From an uncultured Lachnospiraceae bacterium (lineage in GTDB: Bacteria > Bacillota > Clostridia > Lachnospirales > Lachnospiraceae), in NCBI GenBank assembly GCA_934339365.1, contig CAKRHW010000003.1, positions 62,001 to 126,000 of the forward strand: 64,000 nucleotides of DNA, in the 5' to 3' direction. Position numbers and translations under genes: made by a program. Shown one piece after another: positions 41,509-50,028 of this stretch. The notes under the pieces are model-generated. The model searched no databases. It was not told the origin of the DNA and saw only the letters and a list, made by a program, of their open reading frames with translations. Within the stretch, counting starts at the first letter, position 1, and every line of letters starts with the position of its first letter.

Positions 41509-41545
41509 AAAGAGCTTTCAAGAGTTTTCTTGAAAGCTCTTTTTA
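41509..41545 (+). terminator. Terminator of the str operon
   Basis: AAAGAGCTTTCAAGA / TTGAAAGCTCTTTTT, nearly perfect, ending in a T-run. Confidence 0.9.
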
Positions 41546-41584
41546 AGTTTTATATAAAAAACATCTCTATTTTTTCATAGTAAT

Positions 41585-41606
41585 TTATAACAGAATCAGT
41601 TATAAT
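41585..41606 (+). promoter_or_regulatory. Dyad over the -10 of the Nudix gene
   Basis: TTATAAC (41585-41591), 7 bp, GTTATAA (41599-41605), overlapping TATAAT (41601-41606). No clear -35, so activator or repressor control is possible. Confidence 0.4.
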
Positions 41607-41645
41607 TATCTTTGAAAAGTTTCAAAAAGAAAGGATTATGCACAA

Positions 41646-42146
41646 ATGGAATTATGGGATATTTACAATGCAAATAAGGAACGAACAGGTCATACAATGA
41701 AAAGAAATGATTGGAATATGAAAGAAGGAGAATATCATTTAACTGTATTAGGTGTAGTACAAAGAACGGATGGAAAGTTTCTTATTACAAAAAGAGTTAT
41801 GACAAAAGCATGGGCTGCCGGATGGTGGGAAGTATCGGGTGGAGCTGCACAGGCAGGTGAGAATTCTTTAGAGGCTGTTAGAAGAGAAGTCAGAGAAGAA
41901 ACCGGCCTGGATGTTAGTAACTGGAATGGAGGTTATGAATTCACATATAAAAGAGATAATCCAGAGGAGAAAGATAATTACTTTGTTGATGTATATCGTT
42001 TTGTAGGAGACTTTAACGAGGAAGATTTAAAATTACAAGAAGAAGAAACCGCAGATTATCGAATCGCTACAAAGGAAGAAATCAGAGATTTGGCAGAGAA
42101 GGGGATCTTTTTACATTATGATAGTATAAAAAAAGTATTTGAATAG
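41646..42146 (+). CDS. Nudix hydrolase
   Basis: A 166-aa protein with an intact Nudix box: G66 then E72, and R80-E81-V82-R83-E84-E85-x-G87. It therefore hydrolyses a nucleoside-diphosphate-linked substrate with divalent metal. The start MELWDIYNANKERTGHTMKR is the form seen in the YfcD/IDI-like Nudix group (often ELWDVYD...). The exact substrate cannot be told. It is a single gene behind the tuf terminator, with a palindromic promoter, and aroB follows after 126 bp. Confidence 0.88.
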   Translation: MELWDIYNANKERTGHTMKRNDWNMKEGEYHLTVLGVVQRTDGKFLITKRVMTKAWAAGWWEVSGGAAQAGENSLEAVRREVREETGLDVSNWNGGYEFTYKRDNPEEKDNYFVDVYRFVGDFNEEDLKLQEEETADYRIATKEEIRDLAEKGIFLHYDSIKKVFE

Positions 42147-42272
42147 AAATAAAAAGTTTAACATACTTTTTTTATCAGCTATCAGCCCTTTTTTAAAACG
42201 AATCATATAGAAAATTCATTGACACTATGTTAAAATAACAGAATATAGTAAAGCGAAAGTGAGGATTTCAAA

Positions 42273-43388
42273 ATGAGTACTTTCAATGTAGAGTTGAAGA
42301 AAGTCGTTGATGATAGTTATGATATTGAGATTGGCTTTGGTTTAGAAGAAAAATTAATCTCGGACTTAAAAGCAGGATTAGTCGGTAAAATTCATAAATT
42401 TGCGGTTATTACGGATAGTAATGTAAAGGAATTATATGCAGATAAGATTTTAGATTTATTACATAAAGCAGGGTATCAGGCGGACCTTTTTGTTTTTCTA
42501 GCTGGAGAAAAAAGTAAGACAAGAGAAACAAAGGAAGTTGTTGAAGATGCAATGCTTGCGAAGCAATATCGAAGAGACTGTTGTGTCATTGCTGTCGGAG
42601 GTGGTGTTGTAACAGATCTGGCAGGCTTTTTAGCAGGAACGTATGGAAGAGGTGTTCCATTTATCAATTATGCAACAACACTTCTTGCAGCGGCCGATGC
42701 ATCGGTAGGGGGAAAAACTGCAGTAGACACTCCATTAGCAACGAATTTAATTGGACTGTTTAATCAGCCAGAAAAAGTATATTTAGATATTGCAACATGG
42801 AAAACGTTGCCGAAAGAGCAGATTTCTAGTGGGCTTGCTGAAACTATCAAACATGCATGTCTTGCGGATGCAGATTTATTTTCATATCTTCAGGAACACA
42901 TGGATGAGATCTTAAGTGTTGAAAAAGAAGCGTGTGAACACATTGCTGAAGCAAATTGCAACATTAAGTATCAGGTTGTTATGAAAGACGAAAGAGAAAG
43001 TGGCTTAAGAGAAGTATTGAATCTTGGACATACTGTAGGAAGAGCAATAGAGACAGTAAGCGGATATCGTTTATTACATGGAGAAGCTGTCGCAATAGGC
43101 CTGGTTGCAGAAGCGATGCTGTCTCAAAAAATGGGATATTTAACAGAAGAAGAAAAGCAGAAAGTGATTGAATTGCTAAGAAAGGCAAAATTACCGGTAA
43201 AGATTCCAGAGTATATTGATCGTGAGGCGTTAGTAAAAAAATTATATACAGATAAGAAAGTAAGAGACGGAAAATTACGTTTTGTAATTCAAAAAGGAAT
43301 TGGGAATGTAGTAGAATTTGAAAAAGGTGTATTTGCAACACCGGTTTCAGAAGAAGAAGCCAGAAAAATTATTTTCGAGATGGAATAA
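42273..43388 (+). CDS. aroB: 3-Dehydroquinate synthase
   Basis: A 371-aa second enzyme of the shikimate pathway, converting DAHP to 3-dehydroquinate with NAD+ and a divalent metal. NAD site: GGGVVTDLAGFLAGTYGRG and PFINYATTLLAAADASVGGK. Metal ligands: E in LAETIKHA, H in NLGHTVGRAIE and H in LLHGEAVAIG. A TTGACA at 42219 with TATAGT 19 bp downstream may be its promoter. No other aromatic pathway gene is adjacent. Confidence 0.96.
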   Translation: MSTFNVELKKVVDDSYDIEIGFGLEEKLISDLKAGLVGKIHKFAVITDSNVKELYADKILDLLHKAGYQADLFVFLAGEKSKTRETKEVVEDAMLAKQYRRDCCVIAVGGGVVTDLAGFLAGTYGRGVPFINYATTLLAAADASVGGKTAVDTPLATNLIGLFNQPEKVYLDIATWKTLPKEQISSGLAETIKHACLADADLFSYLQEHMDEILSVEKEACEHIAEANCNIKYQVVMKDERESGLREVLNLGHTVGRAIETVSGYRLLHGEAVAIGLVAEAMLSQKMGYLTEEEKQKVIELLRKAKLPVKIPEYIDREALVKKLYTDKKVRDGKLRFVIQKGIGNVVEFEKGVFATPVSEEEARKIIFEME

Positions 43389-43394
43389 AAATAT

Positions 43395-43444
43395 AAAAAC
43401 AGGACTGTCGGACTAACAAAAGTTAGCAAGACAGTCCTGTTTTA
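43395..43444. terminator. Bidirectional terminator between aroB and the DUF3892-like gene
   Basis: ACAGGACTGTC (43399-43409) / GACAGTCCTGT (43430-43440), with inner CTAAC/GTTAG pairs and A/T flanks. Confidence 0.88.
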
Positions 43445-43756
43445 TTAAAAATGAACCATACCTTTGTAAACAGGTAAAGAACTAAGGTTGTTTGCTTCAT
43501 CTCCGTCGGGTAAAGCTTTTAAATATTCTGTATCCTTTCGATGGGCGATTCCAACCCCGCTGATTTCTCCATTTTTGGCAAGTGCAACGCCTTCTTCCTT
43601 AGAAACAACTATTCCATTCGAAAGTTCATAACCGGTAATTTTGCCGCGATGTTTTACAATGCCGACAACCTGCGAGGCATCGCTTTTTATTTCCGGGATT
43701 TCATCTAATGTATTCATTGCAGCACCTGTGTTCTGAGGTGTATTTTTAGTGTCCAT
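43445..43756 (-). CDS. Small DUF3892-like protein
   Basis: A 103-aa protein of unknown function. The middle (about 28-95) has the pattern I recall for DUF3892: GIVKHRGKITGYELSNGIVVSKEEGVALAKNGEISGV, then PDGDEANNLSSLP (segments given separately for length). No signal peptide or membrane helix. The N-terminal 25 residues look disordered. AGGAGG precedes the ATG on the minus strand. The neighbouring methyltransferase is on the same strand, 87 bp away, but no functional link is evident. Confidence 0.7.
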   Translation of the reverse strand: MDTKNTPQNTGAAMNTLDEIPEIKSDASQVVGIVKHRGKITGYELSNGIVVSKEEGVALAKNGEISGVGIAHRKDTEYLKALPDGDEANNLSSLPVYKGMVHF

Positions 43757-43842
43757 AGTAAAATTCCTCCTTATGCAGTGTTTGCTAACATCATGGTCTG
43801 CTTATATTTTGCATAAAAAGAATGTAAATTATACAGAAAAAA

Positions 43843-44724
43843 TTATTTTTGTTTTGTCCATCGTCCTGAAGCTCCACAAGGAAGAATGAGTCCGTTACTT
43901 TCAACTAGAAGACCAAGCTCGTCAGATTGAACCTTACCGCCAAATTTTGGAATCAATGCAGTAGAAATCATGTAAGTCAGGACAGATGGTGCAAGACCGG
44001 TTGTATAAGAATTAATCAAAAAAAACAGTGCATCATCTGATAAAATCTTAGTACAGAGTTCGACAAAGTGGTAAATAGAATCTTCGATTTTCCAGATTTC
44101 TCCTTTTGGACCTCTTCCATAGGAAGGAGGATCCATAATAATGCCATCATATTTATTTCCACGACGAATTTCACGTTCTACGAATTTTACACAATCATCT
44201 ACAAGCCAGCGGATTGGTGCATTTTCTAAATGAGATGATTTGGCATTTTCTTTTGCCCATCCGACCATCCCTTTGCTGGCATCTACATGAGTGACTTTTG
44301 CACCGGCAGAAGCAGCGGCAAGGGTAGCTCCACCTGTATAGGCAAAAAGATTTAAAATCTTAATTTCACGATCAGGGTTTCTTTTTTTCTCGTTTCTTAT
44401 AATAGAAGAAAACCAATCCCAGTTTGCAGCCTGCTCAGGAAAAAGCCCTGTATGCTTAAAACTGAAAGGTTTCAGATTAAAAGTAAGTGCACCATATTGG
44501 ATGGTCCACTGTTTTGGAAGATCAAAGAATTCCCATTCTCCGCCACCTCTTGAACTTCTATGATAATGTCCATTTGGATGTTTCCAGCCTTTTAATTTTT
44601 TGGGTGTATCCCAGATTACCTGCGGATCAGGACGAACCAGCTGATAATCTCCCCATTGTTCAAGTTTTTCCTTATTAGAAGTATCTAGAACTTTATAAGA
44701 TTCCCATTTATCTGCAATCCACAT
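43843..44724 (-). CDS. RlmI-like class I SAM-dependent rRNA methyltransferase
   Basis: A 293-aa cytoplasmic methyltransferase of the Methyltrans_SAM (PF10672) group. SAM-binding motif I is LNLFAYTGGATLAAASAGA, with the acidic partner VTHVDAS; the catalytic region is DGIIMDPPSYGRGPKGE. Related proteins (RlmI, RlmK) methylate 23S rRNA cytosines or guanines; this one lacks the N-terminal PUA domain of RlmI, so the target base is open. The start at 44724 follows GGAGG. It diverges from the S10 operon, whose promoter lies about 130 bp upstream. Confidence 0.87.
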   Translation of the reverse strand: MWIADKWESYKVLDTSNKEKLEQWGDYQLVRPDPQVIWDTPKKLKGWKHPNGHYHRSSRGGGEWEFFDLPKQWTIQYGALTFNLKPFSFKHTGLFPEQAANWDWFSSIIRNEKKRNPDREIKILNLFAYTGGATLAAASAGAKVTHVDASKGMVGWAKENAKSSHLENAPIRWLVDDCVKFVEREIRRGNKYDGIIMDPPSYGRGPKGEIWKIEDSIYHFVELCTKILSDDALFFLINSYTTGLAPSVLTYMISTALIPKFGGKVQSDELGLLVESNGLILPCGASGRWTKQK

Positions 44725-44848
44725 ATCAAACCTCCATATAAAAATCTATTATCTTGTCCTTGTGACAAAACTATGTTACAATTCTAACATAAAAAAAGAA
44801 AAATAGGGAAGAAGAATATAATGTATCAAAAAAAATACAAAAAAGTAC

Positions 44849-44877
44849 TTGCCTATTTTGGAATTATAGGGTATACT
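44849..44877 (+). promoter_or_regulatory. S10 operon promoter
   Basis: TTGCCT (44849-44854), 17 bp, TATACT (44872-44877). A second, weaker set, TTGTCC (44754) / TACAAT (44777), lies upstream. Confidence 0.65.
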
Positions 44878-44883
44878 CTTTAG

Positions 44884-45161
44884 TGCTGTGACATGATAGC
44901 TATGAAGCGTGAGGTTGCTAGGGATGAGCAATCCTTCCTAGGTTTTCCGTGGAGCGAATGTCTAGACCGATAAGGTCAAAGAATAAGACGACAAGTCACT
45001 GTACAGAATCGTATAAGCCTGGAATATGTGAATCGCAAGAATCATATATTAGACTAGGAGGAGTGTGTTTTGTTTGCTTTACTATAAGCGACACACACGG
45101 GTATGTGTACAGTCACCACTTGTCGTACTACAAAAAGTGCGAAAAGGAGGCGGCTTTTTTT
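44884..45161 (+). promoter_or_regulatory. Structured leader RNA of the S10 operon
   Basis: The 278-base untranslated leader of rpsJ. Visible helices: CTAGG/CCTAG (about 44918-44941), GACC-GATA-AGGTC (about 44966-44977), and a long-range closing helix ACGACAAGT (44988-44996) with ACTTGTCGT (45118-45126), continued by ACTGTACA / TGTACAGT (45106-45113). The rpsJ ribosome site AAGGAGG (45144-45150) lies in the loop of an AAAAAG / CTTTTTT stem whose T-run abuts the ATG. By analogy with L4 control in E. coli this is a regulatory leader; the ligand here is unknown. Confidence 0.65.
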
Positions 45162-45482
45162 ATGGCAAGTCAGCAAGTAATGAGAATCACATTGAAAGCT
45201 TACGATCACAAGTTAATTGATCAGTCAGCTGGAAAAATCATCGACACTGTTAAGAAGACAGGATCACAGGTAAGCGGTCCAGTACCTCTTCCAACTAAGA
45301 AGGAAGTTGTTACAATCCTTAGAGCTGTTCACAAGTACAAAGACTCTAGAGAACAGTTCGAGCAGAGAACTCATAAGAGACTTATCGATATCACAACACC
45401 ATCTCAGAAGACTGTAGATGCTTTATCTAAGTTAGAGATGCCAGCAGGTGTATATATCGATATTAAGATGAAGACAAAATAA
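45162..45482 (+). CDS. rpsJ: 30S ribosomal protein S10 (NusE)
   Basis: 106 aa. MASQQVMRITLKAYDHKLIDQ starts at ATG 45162; any longer reading of the frame upstream runs through the leader RNA and has no similarity. Motif PTKKEVVTILRAVHKYKDSREQFE is conserved. S10 also serves as NusE in antitermination. AAGGAGG lies 11 bases ahead, a slightly long spacing caused by a T-run. Confidence 0.97.
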   Translation: MASQQVMRITLKAYDHKLIDQSAGKIIDTVKKTGSQVSGPVPLPTKKEVVTILRAVHKYKDSREQFEQRTHKRLIDITTPSQKTVDALSKLEMPAGVYIDIKMKTK

Positions 45483-45500
45483 TCTATACTTCATCCAATG

Positions 45501-45649
45501 TGGGCAGAGCCCAATTACAAAGCAACAATCCTAAAGGTTTAATATAGAAGTAACACAATTGGTTTTTTAAGGAATCAACATATACGATTAAGTATTTAGT
45601 GTTCCACTTATATGCGACTGTTCTAGGATGATTACATGAGAGTGTAATC
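45501..45649 (+). promoter_or_regulatory. Structured rpsJ-rplC spacer
   Basis: Hairpin TGGGC-AGA-GCCCA (45501-45513). CCAATT (45511-45516) can pair with AATTGG (45557-45562), which is followed directly by TTTTTT. GATTACA-TGAGAG-TGTAATC (45630-45649) stands just before the rplC ribosome site. This could be an internal attenuator and/or L3 leader. Confidence 0.45.
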
Positions 45650-45675
45650 CGCTGTAGATTAACAGGAGGTAGAAA

Positions 45676-46311
45676 ATGAAGAAGGCTATTTTAGCAACAA
45701 AAGTCGGAATGACTCAAATCTTCAATGAAGACGGTGTTTTAACACCAGTAACAGTTCTTCAGGCTGGTCCTTGTGTAGTGACACAGGTTAAGACAGTAGA
45801 GAACGATGGTTATCAGGCAGTTCAGGTTGGTTTCTGCGATAAGAGAGAGAAATTAGTGAACAAGCCATTAAAAGGACAGTTTGACAAGGCTGGGGTTTCT
45901 TATAAGAGATATTTAAGAGAGTTCAGATTTGACAATGCTGAAGAATATTCTGTAAAGGATGAAATTAAGGCAGATATTTTTGCAGCTGGTGACAAGATTG
46001 ACGCAACAGCAATTGCTAAGGGAAAAGGATTCCAGGGTGCAATTAAGAGACATGGTCAGTCAAGAGGACCTATGGGACATGGTTCTAAGTTCCACAGACA
46101 TCAGGGTTCAAATGGTGCTTGTTCTACACCAAGTAAGGTATTCAAAGGAAAAGGAATGCCAGGACATATGGGAGCTAAAAAGATTACAATTCAGAATCTT
46201 GAAATTGTTAAAGTTGATGTAGAAAACAACTTAATTTTAGTAAAAGGTGCAGTACCGGGACCTAAGAAATCTTTAGTTACAATTAAAGAAACAGTTAAGA
46301 CCACTAAATAG
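45676..46311 (+). CDS. rplC: 50S ribosomal protein L3
   Basis: A 211-aa early-assembly protein near the peptidyl transferase centre. It starts MKKAILATKVGMTQIFNEDG. The loop GQSRGPMGHGSKFHRHQGS reaches the active site, and pleuromutilin resistance arises in this region in other bacteria; nothing unusual is seen. AGGAGG precedes the ATG. A 193-base structured gap separates it from rpsJ. Confidence 0.98.
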   Translation: MKKAILATKVGMTQIFNEDGVLTPVTVLQAGPCVVTQVKTVENDGYQAVQVGFCDKREKLVNKPLKGQFDKAGVSYKRYLREFRFDNAEEYSVKDEIKADIFAAGDKIDATAIAKGKGFQGAIKRHGQSRGPMGHGSKFHRHQGSNGACSTPSKVFKGKGMPGHMGAKKITIQNLEIVKVDVENNLILVKGAVPGPKKSLVTIKETVKTTK

Positions 46312-46334
46312 GTTTTGGAAGGAGGAACACACAG

Positions 46335-46955
46335 ATGTCTAAAGTATCTGTTTACAATATGGATGGTAGCCAGGTTGGCGAAATCGAATTAAATGATGCT
46401 GTATTCGGTGTTGAAGTAAACGAACACTTAGTACACATGGCTGTAGTAAGCCAGTTGGCTAATAACCGCCAGGGAACACAAAGTGCAAAAACTCGTTCAG
46501 AAGTTAGCGGCGGTGGTAGAAAGCCTTGGAGACAGAAAGGAACTGGTCATGCAAGACAGGGTTCTACAAGATCTCCACAGTGGGCAGGCGGCGGAATGGT
46601 ATTCGCAGTTAAGCCTAGAGATTATTCATTCAAGATGAATAAGAAAGAGAAGAGAAATGCTCTTAAGTCAGCTCTTTCTTCAAGAGTTGCAGAAAACAAA
46701 TTTATTGTTGTTGATTCTATTAAGATGGATGAAATCAAAACAAAGAAATTTGCTGAAAGCTTAAAAGCATTAAATGTAAATAAAGCATTAGTAGTTTTAA
46801 ATGAGAATGATTCAAATGTAGTAAAATCTGCAAAGAACATTCCAACTGTAAAGACAGCTCTTACAAATACAATCAATGTATACGATATCTTAAAGTATGA
46901 CACTGTTGTAATTGACAAGGCAGCTGTTGCAACAATTGAGGAGGTGTACGCATAA
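46335..46955 (+). CDS. rplD: 50S ribosomal protein L4
   Basis: 206 aa. The extended loop QNSARSG-type segment reads SEVSGGGRKPWRQKGTGHAR and lines the exit tunnel at the macrolide site. In Gammaproteobacteria L4 represses the S10 operon through its leader; whether it does so here is unknown. The stop codon overlaps the rplW start by one base. Confidence 0.98.
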   Translation: MSKVSVYNMDGSQVGEIELNDAVFGVEVNEHLVHMAVVSQLANNRQGTQSAKTRSEVSGGGRKPWRQKGTGHARQGSTRSPQWAGGGMVFAVKPRDYSFKMNKKEKRNALKSALSSRVAENKFIVVDSIKMDEIKTKKFAESLKALNVNKALVVLNENDSNVVKSAKNIPTVKTALTNTINVYDILKYDTVVIDKAAVATIEEVYA

Positions 46956-47254
46956 TGGCAGATATTAAGTATTATGATGTTATCCTTAAACCAGTTATTA
47001 CTGAGAAGAGCATGGATGCAATGTCTGATAAGAAATATACATTTTATGTTCACACAGAGGCAACAAAGTCTCAGATCAAAGAAGCTGTAGAAAAAATGTT
47101 CAATGGAACAAAAGTTCAGAGCGTTAATACAGTTACTGTAAAAGGTAAGAAGAAAAGAAGAGGAACTGCAGTAGGTAAGACAGCTGACAGAAAGAAAGCA
47201 ATTGTTAAGTTAACTGCTGACAGTGAAGATATCGAAATCTTCGAAGGCTTATAG
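46955..47254 (+). CDS. rplW: 50S ribosomal protein L23
   Basis: A 99-aa tunnel-exit protein, docking site for trigger factor and SRP. It has YYDVILKPVITEKSMDAM and the tip region KGKKKRRGTAVGKTADRKKA. Its start overlaps the rplD stop (TAATG). The 80-base gap downstream holds small hairpins GCAC/GTGC and CTCTAGA-ATT-TCTAGAG (47297-47313). Confidence 0.97.
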   Translation: MADIKYYDVILKPVITEKSMDAMSDKKYTFYVHTEATKSQIKEAVEKMFNGTKVQSVNTVTVKGKKKRRGTAVGKTADRKKAIVKLTADSEDIEIFEGL

Positions 47255-47334
47255 GAGCCAGAATTAGGCACAATAAAAGTGCGATAATAAATTGAACTCT
47301 AGAATTTCTAGAGCATTAGGAAAGGAGATTCACA

Positions 47335-48177
47335 ATGGGAATCAAAAAGTTTAACCCATATACACCTTCAAGAAGAAATATGACAAGTCTTGATTTTGCT
47401 GAGATTACTAAATCTACACCAGAAAAATCATTACTTGCTCCAAAGCAGAAAACTGCAGGTCGTAATAATCAGGGTAAGATTACAGTAAGACACCATGGTG
47501 GTGGAAATAGACAAAAATACAGAGTTATCGATTTTAAGAGAAGAAAAGATGATATTCCTGCTACAGTAAAGGCAATTGAATATGATCCAAACAGAACAGC
47601 AAATATCGCTTTGATCTGTTATGCGGATGGACAGAAATCATATATTATCGCTCCAAACGGTTTAAAGGTTGGAATGACAATTATGAATGGTGCCAATGCG
47701 GAAGTGAAAGTTGGTAATACATTACCACTTGAAAATATTCCAGTTGGTACAGAAGTACACAACATTGAATTATATCCTGGAAAGGGTGGACAGTTAGTTC
47801 GTTCAGCAGGAAATTCAGCTCAGTTAATGGCAAAAGAAGGAAAGTATGCAACACTTAGATTGCCATCAGGTGAAATGAGAATGGTGCCTATCATTTGTAG
47901 AGCTACAATTGGTACGGTTGGAAATATTGAACATGACCTTGTTAACATAGGTAAAGCCGGACGTAAGCGTCACATGGGTGTAAGACCTACAGTTCGTGGA
48001 TCTGTTATGAACCCTAATGACCATCCACATGGTGGTGGTGAAGGTAGAGCTCCAGTAGGACGTTCTGGACCATGCACACCTTGGGGTAAACCAGCATTGG
48101 GATTAAAGACACGTAAGAAGAACAAGAAATCAAATAAGATGATCGTAAGAAGACGCGACGGAAAGAATATGAAGTAA
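47335..48177 (+). CDS. rplB: 50S ribosomal protein L2
   Basis: A 280-aa protein required for subunit joining and peptidyl transferase. C-terminal signature VRGSVMNPNDHPHGGGEGR includes the conserved His of the active-site region. It starts MGIKKFNPYTPSRRNMT, behind AAAGGAG. Confidence 0.98.
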   Translation: MGIKKFNPYTPSRRNMTSLDFAEITKSTPEKSLLAPKQKTAGRNNQGKITVRHHGGGNRQKYRVIDFKRRKDDIPATVKAIEYDPNRTANIALICYADGQKSYIIAPNGLKVGMTIMNGANAEVKVGNTLPLENIPVGTEVHNIELYPGKGGQLVRSAGNSAQLMAKEGKYATLRLPSGEMRMVPIICRATIGTVGNIEHDLVNIGKAGRKRHMGVRPTVRGSVMNPNDHPHGGGEGRAPVGRSGPCTPWGKPALGLKTRKKNKKSNKMIVRRRDGKNMK

Positions 48178-48191
48178 GGAGGGTTTAACCT

Positions 48192-48473
48192 ATGGGACGT
48201 TCACTGAAAAAGGGACCATTTGCGGACGCAAGTTTATTAAAGAAGATTGAAGCAATGAATGCTAACGATGACAAGCAAGTGATCAAGACTTGGTCACGTC
48301 GTTCAACAATCTTCCCACAGATGGTTGGACATACAATAGCAGTTCATGATGGTAGAAAGCATGTGCCTGTTTATATTACAGAAGATATGGTAGGCCACAA
48401 GCTTGGTGAATTCGTTGCTACCAGAACTTATAGAGGACATGGAAAAGACGAGAAGAAGACAAAGGCTCGTTAG
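48192..48473 (+). CDS. rpsS: 30S ribosomal protein S19
   Basis: A 93-aa head protein of the small subunit, contacting S13 and the intersubunit bridge. MGRSLKKGPFADASLLKKI and FPQMVGHTIAVHDGRKHVPV are conserved. It is 14 bases behind rplB, with AAGGAGGG ahead. Confidence 0.97.
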   Translation: MGRSLKKGPFADASLLKKIEAMNANDDKQVIKTWSRRSTIFPQMVGHTIAVHDGRKHVPVYITEDMVGHKLGEFVATRTYRGHGKDEKKTKAR

Positions 48474-48499
48474 TCAATATTTGAAAGGAGGTTTCATCC

Positions 48500-48886
48500 A
48501 TGGCTAAAGGACATAGATCCCAAATAAAAAGAGAGAGAAATGCGATTAAAGATACAAGACCATCAGCAAAAGTCTCTTATGCAAGAGTTTCTGTGCAGAA
48601 AGCATGTTTCGTTTTAGATGCAATCAGAGGTAAGGATGTAACAACAGCACTTGGTATTTTGGCTTATAATCCAAGATATGCTTCAAGTGTTATAGAAAAA
48701 GTATTAAAGTCAGCAATTGCTAATGCTGAAAATAATAACGGAATGAACGTTGAGAACCTTTATATTGAAGAGTGTTATGCAGGTAAAGGTCCTACAATGA
48801 AGAGAATCAGACCTAGAGCACAGGGTAGAGCTTATAGAATCGAAAAGAGAACAAGTCACATTACAGTTGTTCTTAATGAAAGATAG
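48500..48886 (+). CDS. rplV: 50S ribosomal protein L22
   Basis: A 128-aa protein whose beta-hairpin (GPTMKRIRPRAQGRAYRI) reaches into the exit tunnel opposite L4. The N-terminal extension MAKGHRSQIKRERNAIKD is a little longer than in E. coli. AAAGGAGG precedes the start. Confidence 0.97.
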   Translation: MAKGHRSQIKRERNAIKDTRPSAKVSYARVSVQKACFVLDAIRGKDVTTALGILAYNPRYASSVIEKVLKSAIANAENNNGMNVENLYIEECYAGKGPTMKRIRPRAQGRAYRIEKRTSHITVVLNER

Positions 48887-48925
48887 AAAAGCATTTGATT
48901 ATTCAAATTTTGAAAGGAGATAATG

Positions 48926-49591
48926 ATGGGACAGAAAGTTAATCCTCACGGCTTAAGAGTCGGCGTTATCAAAGACTGGGACTCTAAGTGGTACGCAGAA
49001 GCTGATTTCGCAGACAAATTAGTGGAAGATGATAAGATCAGAAAGTACCTTAAGAAGAAGTTATACAGTGCAGGTGTTTCAAAGATTGAGATTGAAAGAG
49101 CATCTGAGAGAATTAAGATTACTATTTATACAGCTAAGCCTGGTGTTGTAATCGGAAAAGGCGGAGCTGAAATTGAGAAAGTAAAAGGTGAACTTGCTAA
49201 GCTTATCGCTGGAAATAGCAAATTGATCGTTGATATTAAAGAAGTAAAGAGACCAGACAGAGATGCTCAGTTAGTAGCTGAAAACATTGCTTTACAGTTA
49301 GAAAACCGTATCACTTTCAGAAGAGCAATGAAATCTTGTATGTCAAGAACAATGAAGGCTGGAGCAAAGGGAATTAAGACATCTTGTTCAGGACGTTTAG
49401 GTGGTGCTGATATGGCTCGTACAGAGTATTATAGCGAAGGTACGATTCCTCTTCAGACACTTCGTGCTGATATTGATTATGGATTCGCTGAAGCAAACAC
49501 AACTTATGGTAAAGTTGGTGTTAAGGTTTGGATTTATGAAGGCGAAGTACTTCCAACAAAGACTACAGTAAAGGAAGGGAGCGATAAATAA
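48926..49591 (+). CDS. rpsC: 30S ribosomal protein S3
   Basis: A 221-aa mRNA-entry protein with a KH domain (GVVIGKGGAEIEKVKGEL). Two ATGs stand in tandem; 48926 is chosen because MGQKVNPHGLRVG is the family start and AAGGAG is six bases ahead, against three for 48923. The stop overlaps the rplP start by one base. Confidence 0.97.
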   Translation: MGQKVNPHGLRVGVIKDWDSKWYAEADFADKLVEDDKIRKYLKKKLYSAGVSKIEIERASERIKITIYTAKPGVVIGKGGAEIEKVKGELAKLIAGNSKLIVDIKEVKRPDRDAQLVAENIALQLENRITFRRAMKSCMSRTMKAGAKGIKTSCSGRLGGADMARTEYYSEGTIPLQTLRADIDYGFAEANTTYGKVGVKVWIYEGEVLPTKTTVKEGSDK

Positions 49592-50028
49592 TGTTAATGC
49601 CAAAGAGAGTAAAGCATCGTAAAGAGTTTCGTGGATCGATGCGAGGCAAAGCCACTAGAGGAAATAAAATCACAAATGGTGAATACGGACTTGTCGCTTT
49701 AGAGCCAGCATGGATTAAATCAAACCAGATCGAAGCTGCCCGTATTGCTATGACACGTTATATCAAGCGTGGTGGTAAAGTTTGGATTAAAATTTTCCCA
49801 AGCAAACCGGTTACACATAAACCGTTAGAAGTTCGTATGGGTAAAGGAAAAGGTAACTTGGAGTTTTGGGTAGCAGTTGTAAAGCCAGGACGTGTATTGT
49901 TTGAAATTTCCGGAGTATCAGAGGAATTGGCAAGAGAAGCGTTACGTCTTGCTATGCATAAATTACCTGTGAAATGTAAAGTCGTTTCACGTGCAGACTT
50001 AGAAGGCGGTGATAACAGTGAAAATTAA
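49591..50028 (+). CDS. rplP: 50S ribosomal protein L16
   Basis: A 145-aa protein near the A-site finger; MLMPKRVKHRKEFRGSMRGK is the expected start. Functional loop KPVTHKPLEVRMGKGKGN. The start is coupled to rpsC (TAATG), and the end overlaps rpmC by 11 bases. Confidence 0.97.
   Translation: MLMPKRVKHRKEFRGSMRGKATRGNKITNGEYGLVALEPAWIKSNQIEAARIAMTRYIKRGGKVWIKIFPSKPVTHKPLEVRMGKGKGNLEFWVAVVKPGRVLFEISGVSEELAREALRLAMHKLPVKCKVVSRADLEGGDNSEN

Noticed and set aside
44821..44883. A 20-codon ORF (MYQKKYKKVLAYFGIIGY...) before the S10 leader
   Set aside because: It overlaps the likely S10 promoter boxes and ends at the predicted transcript start, so it would not be on the main mRNA.
44949..45161. Upstream extension of the rpsJ frame as extra coding sequence
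   Set aside because: Translation has no similarity to S10 and the DNA forms the leader RNA; the normal S10 start with a ribosome site is at 45162.
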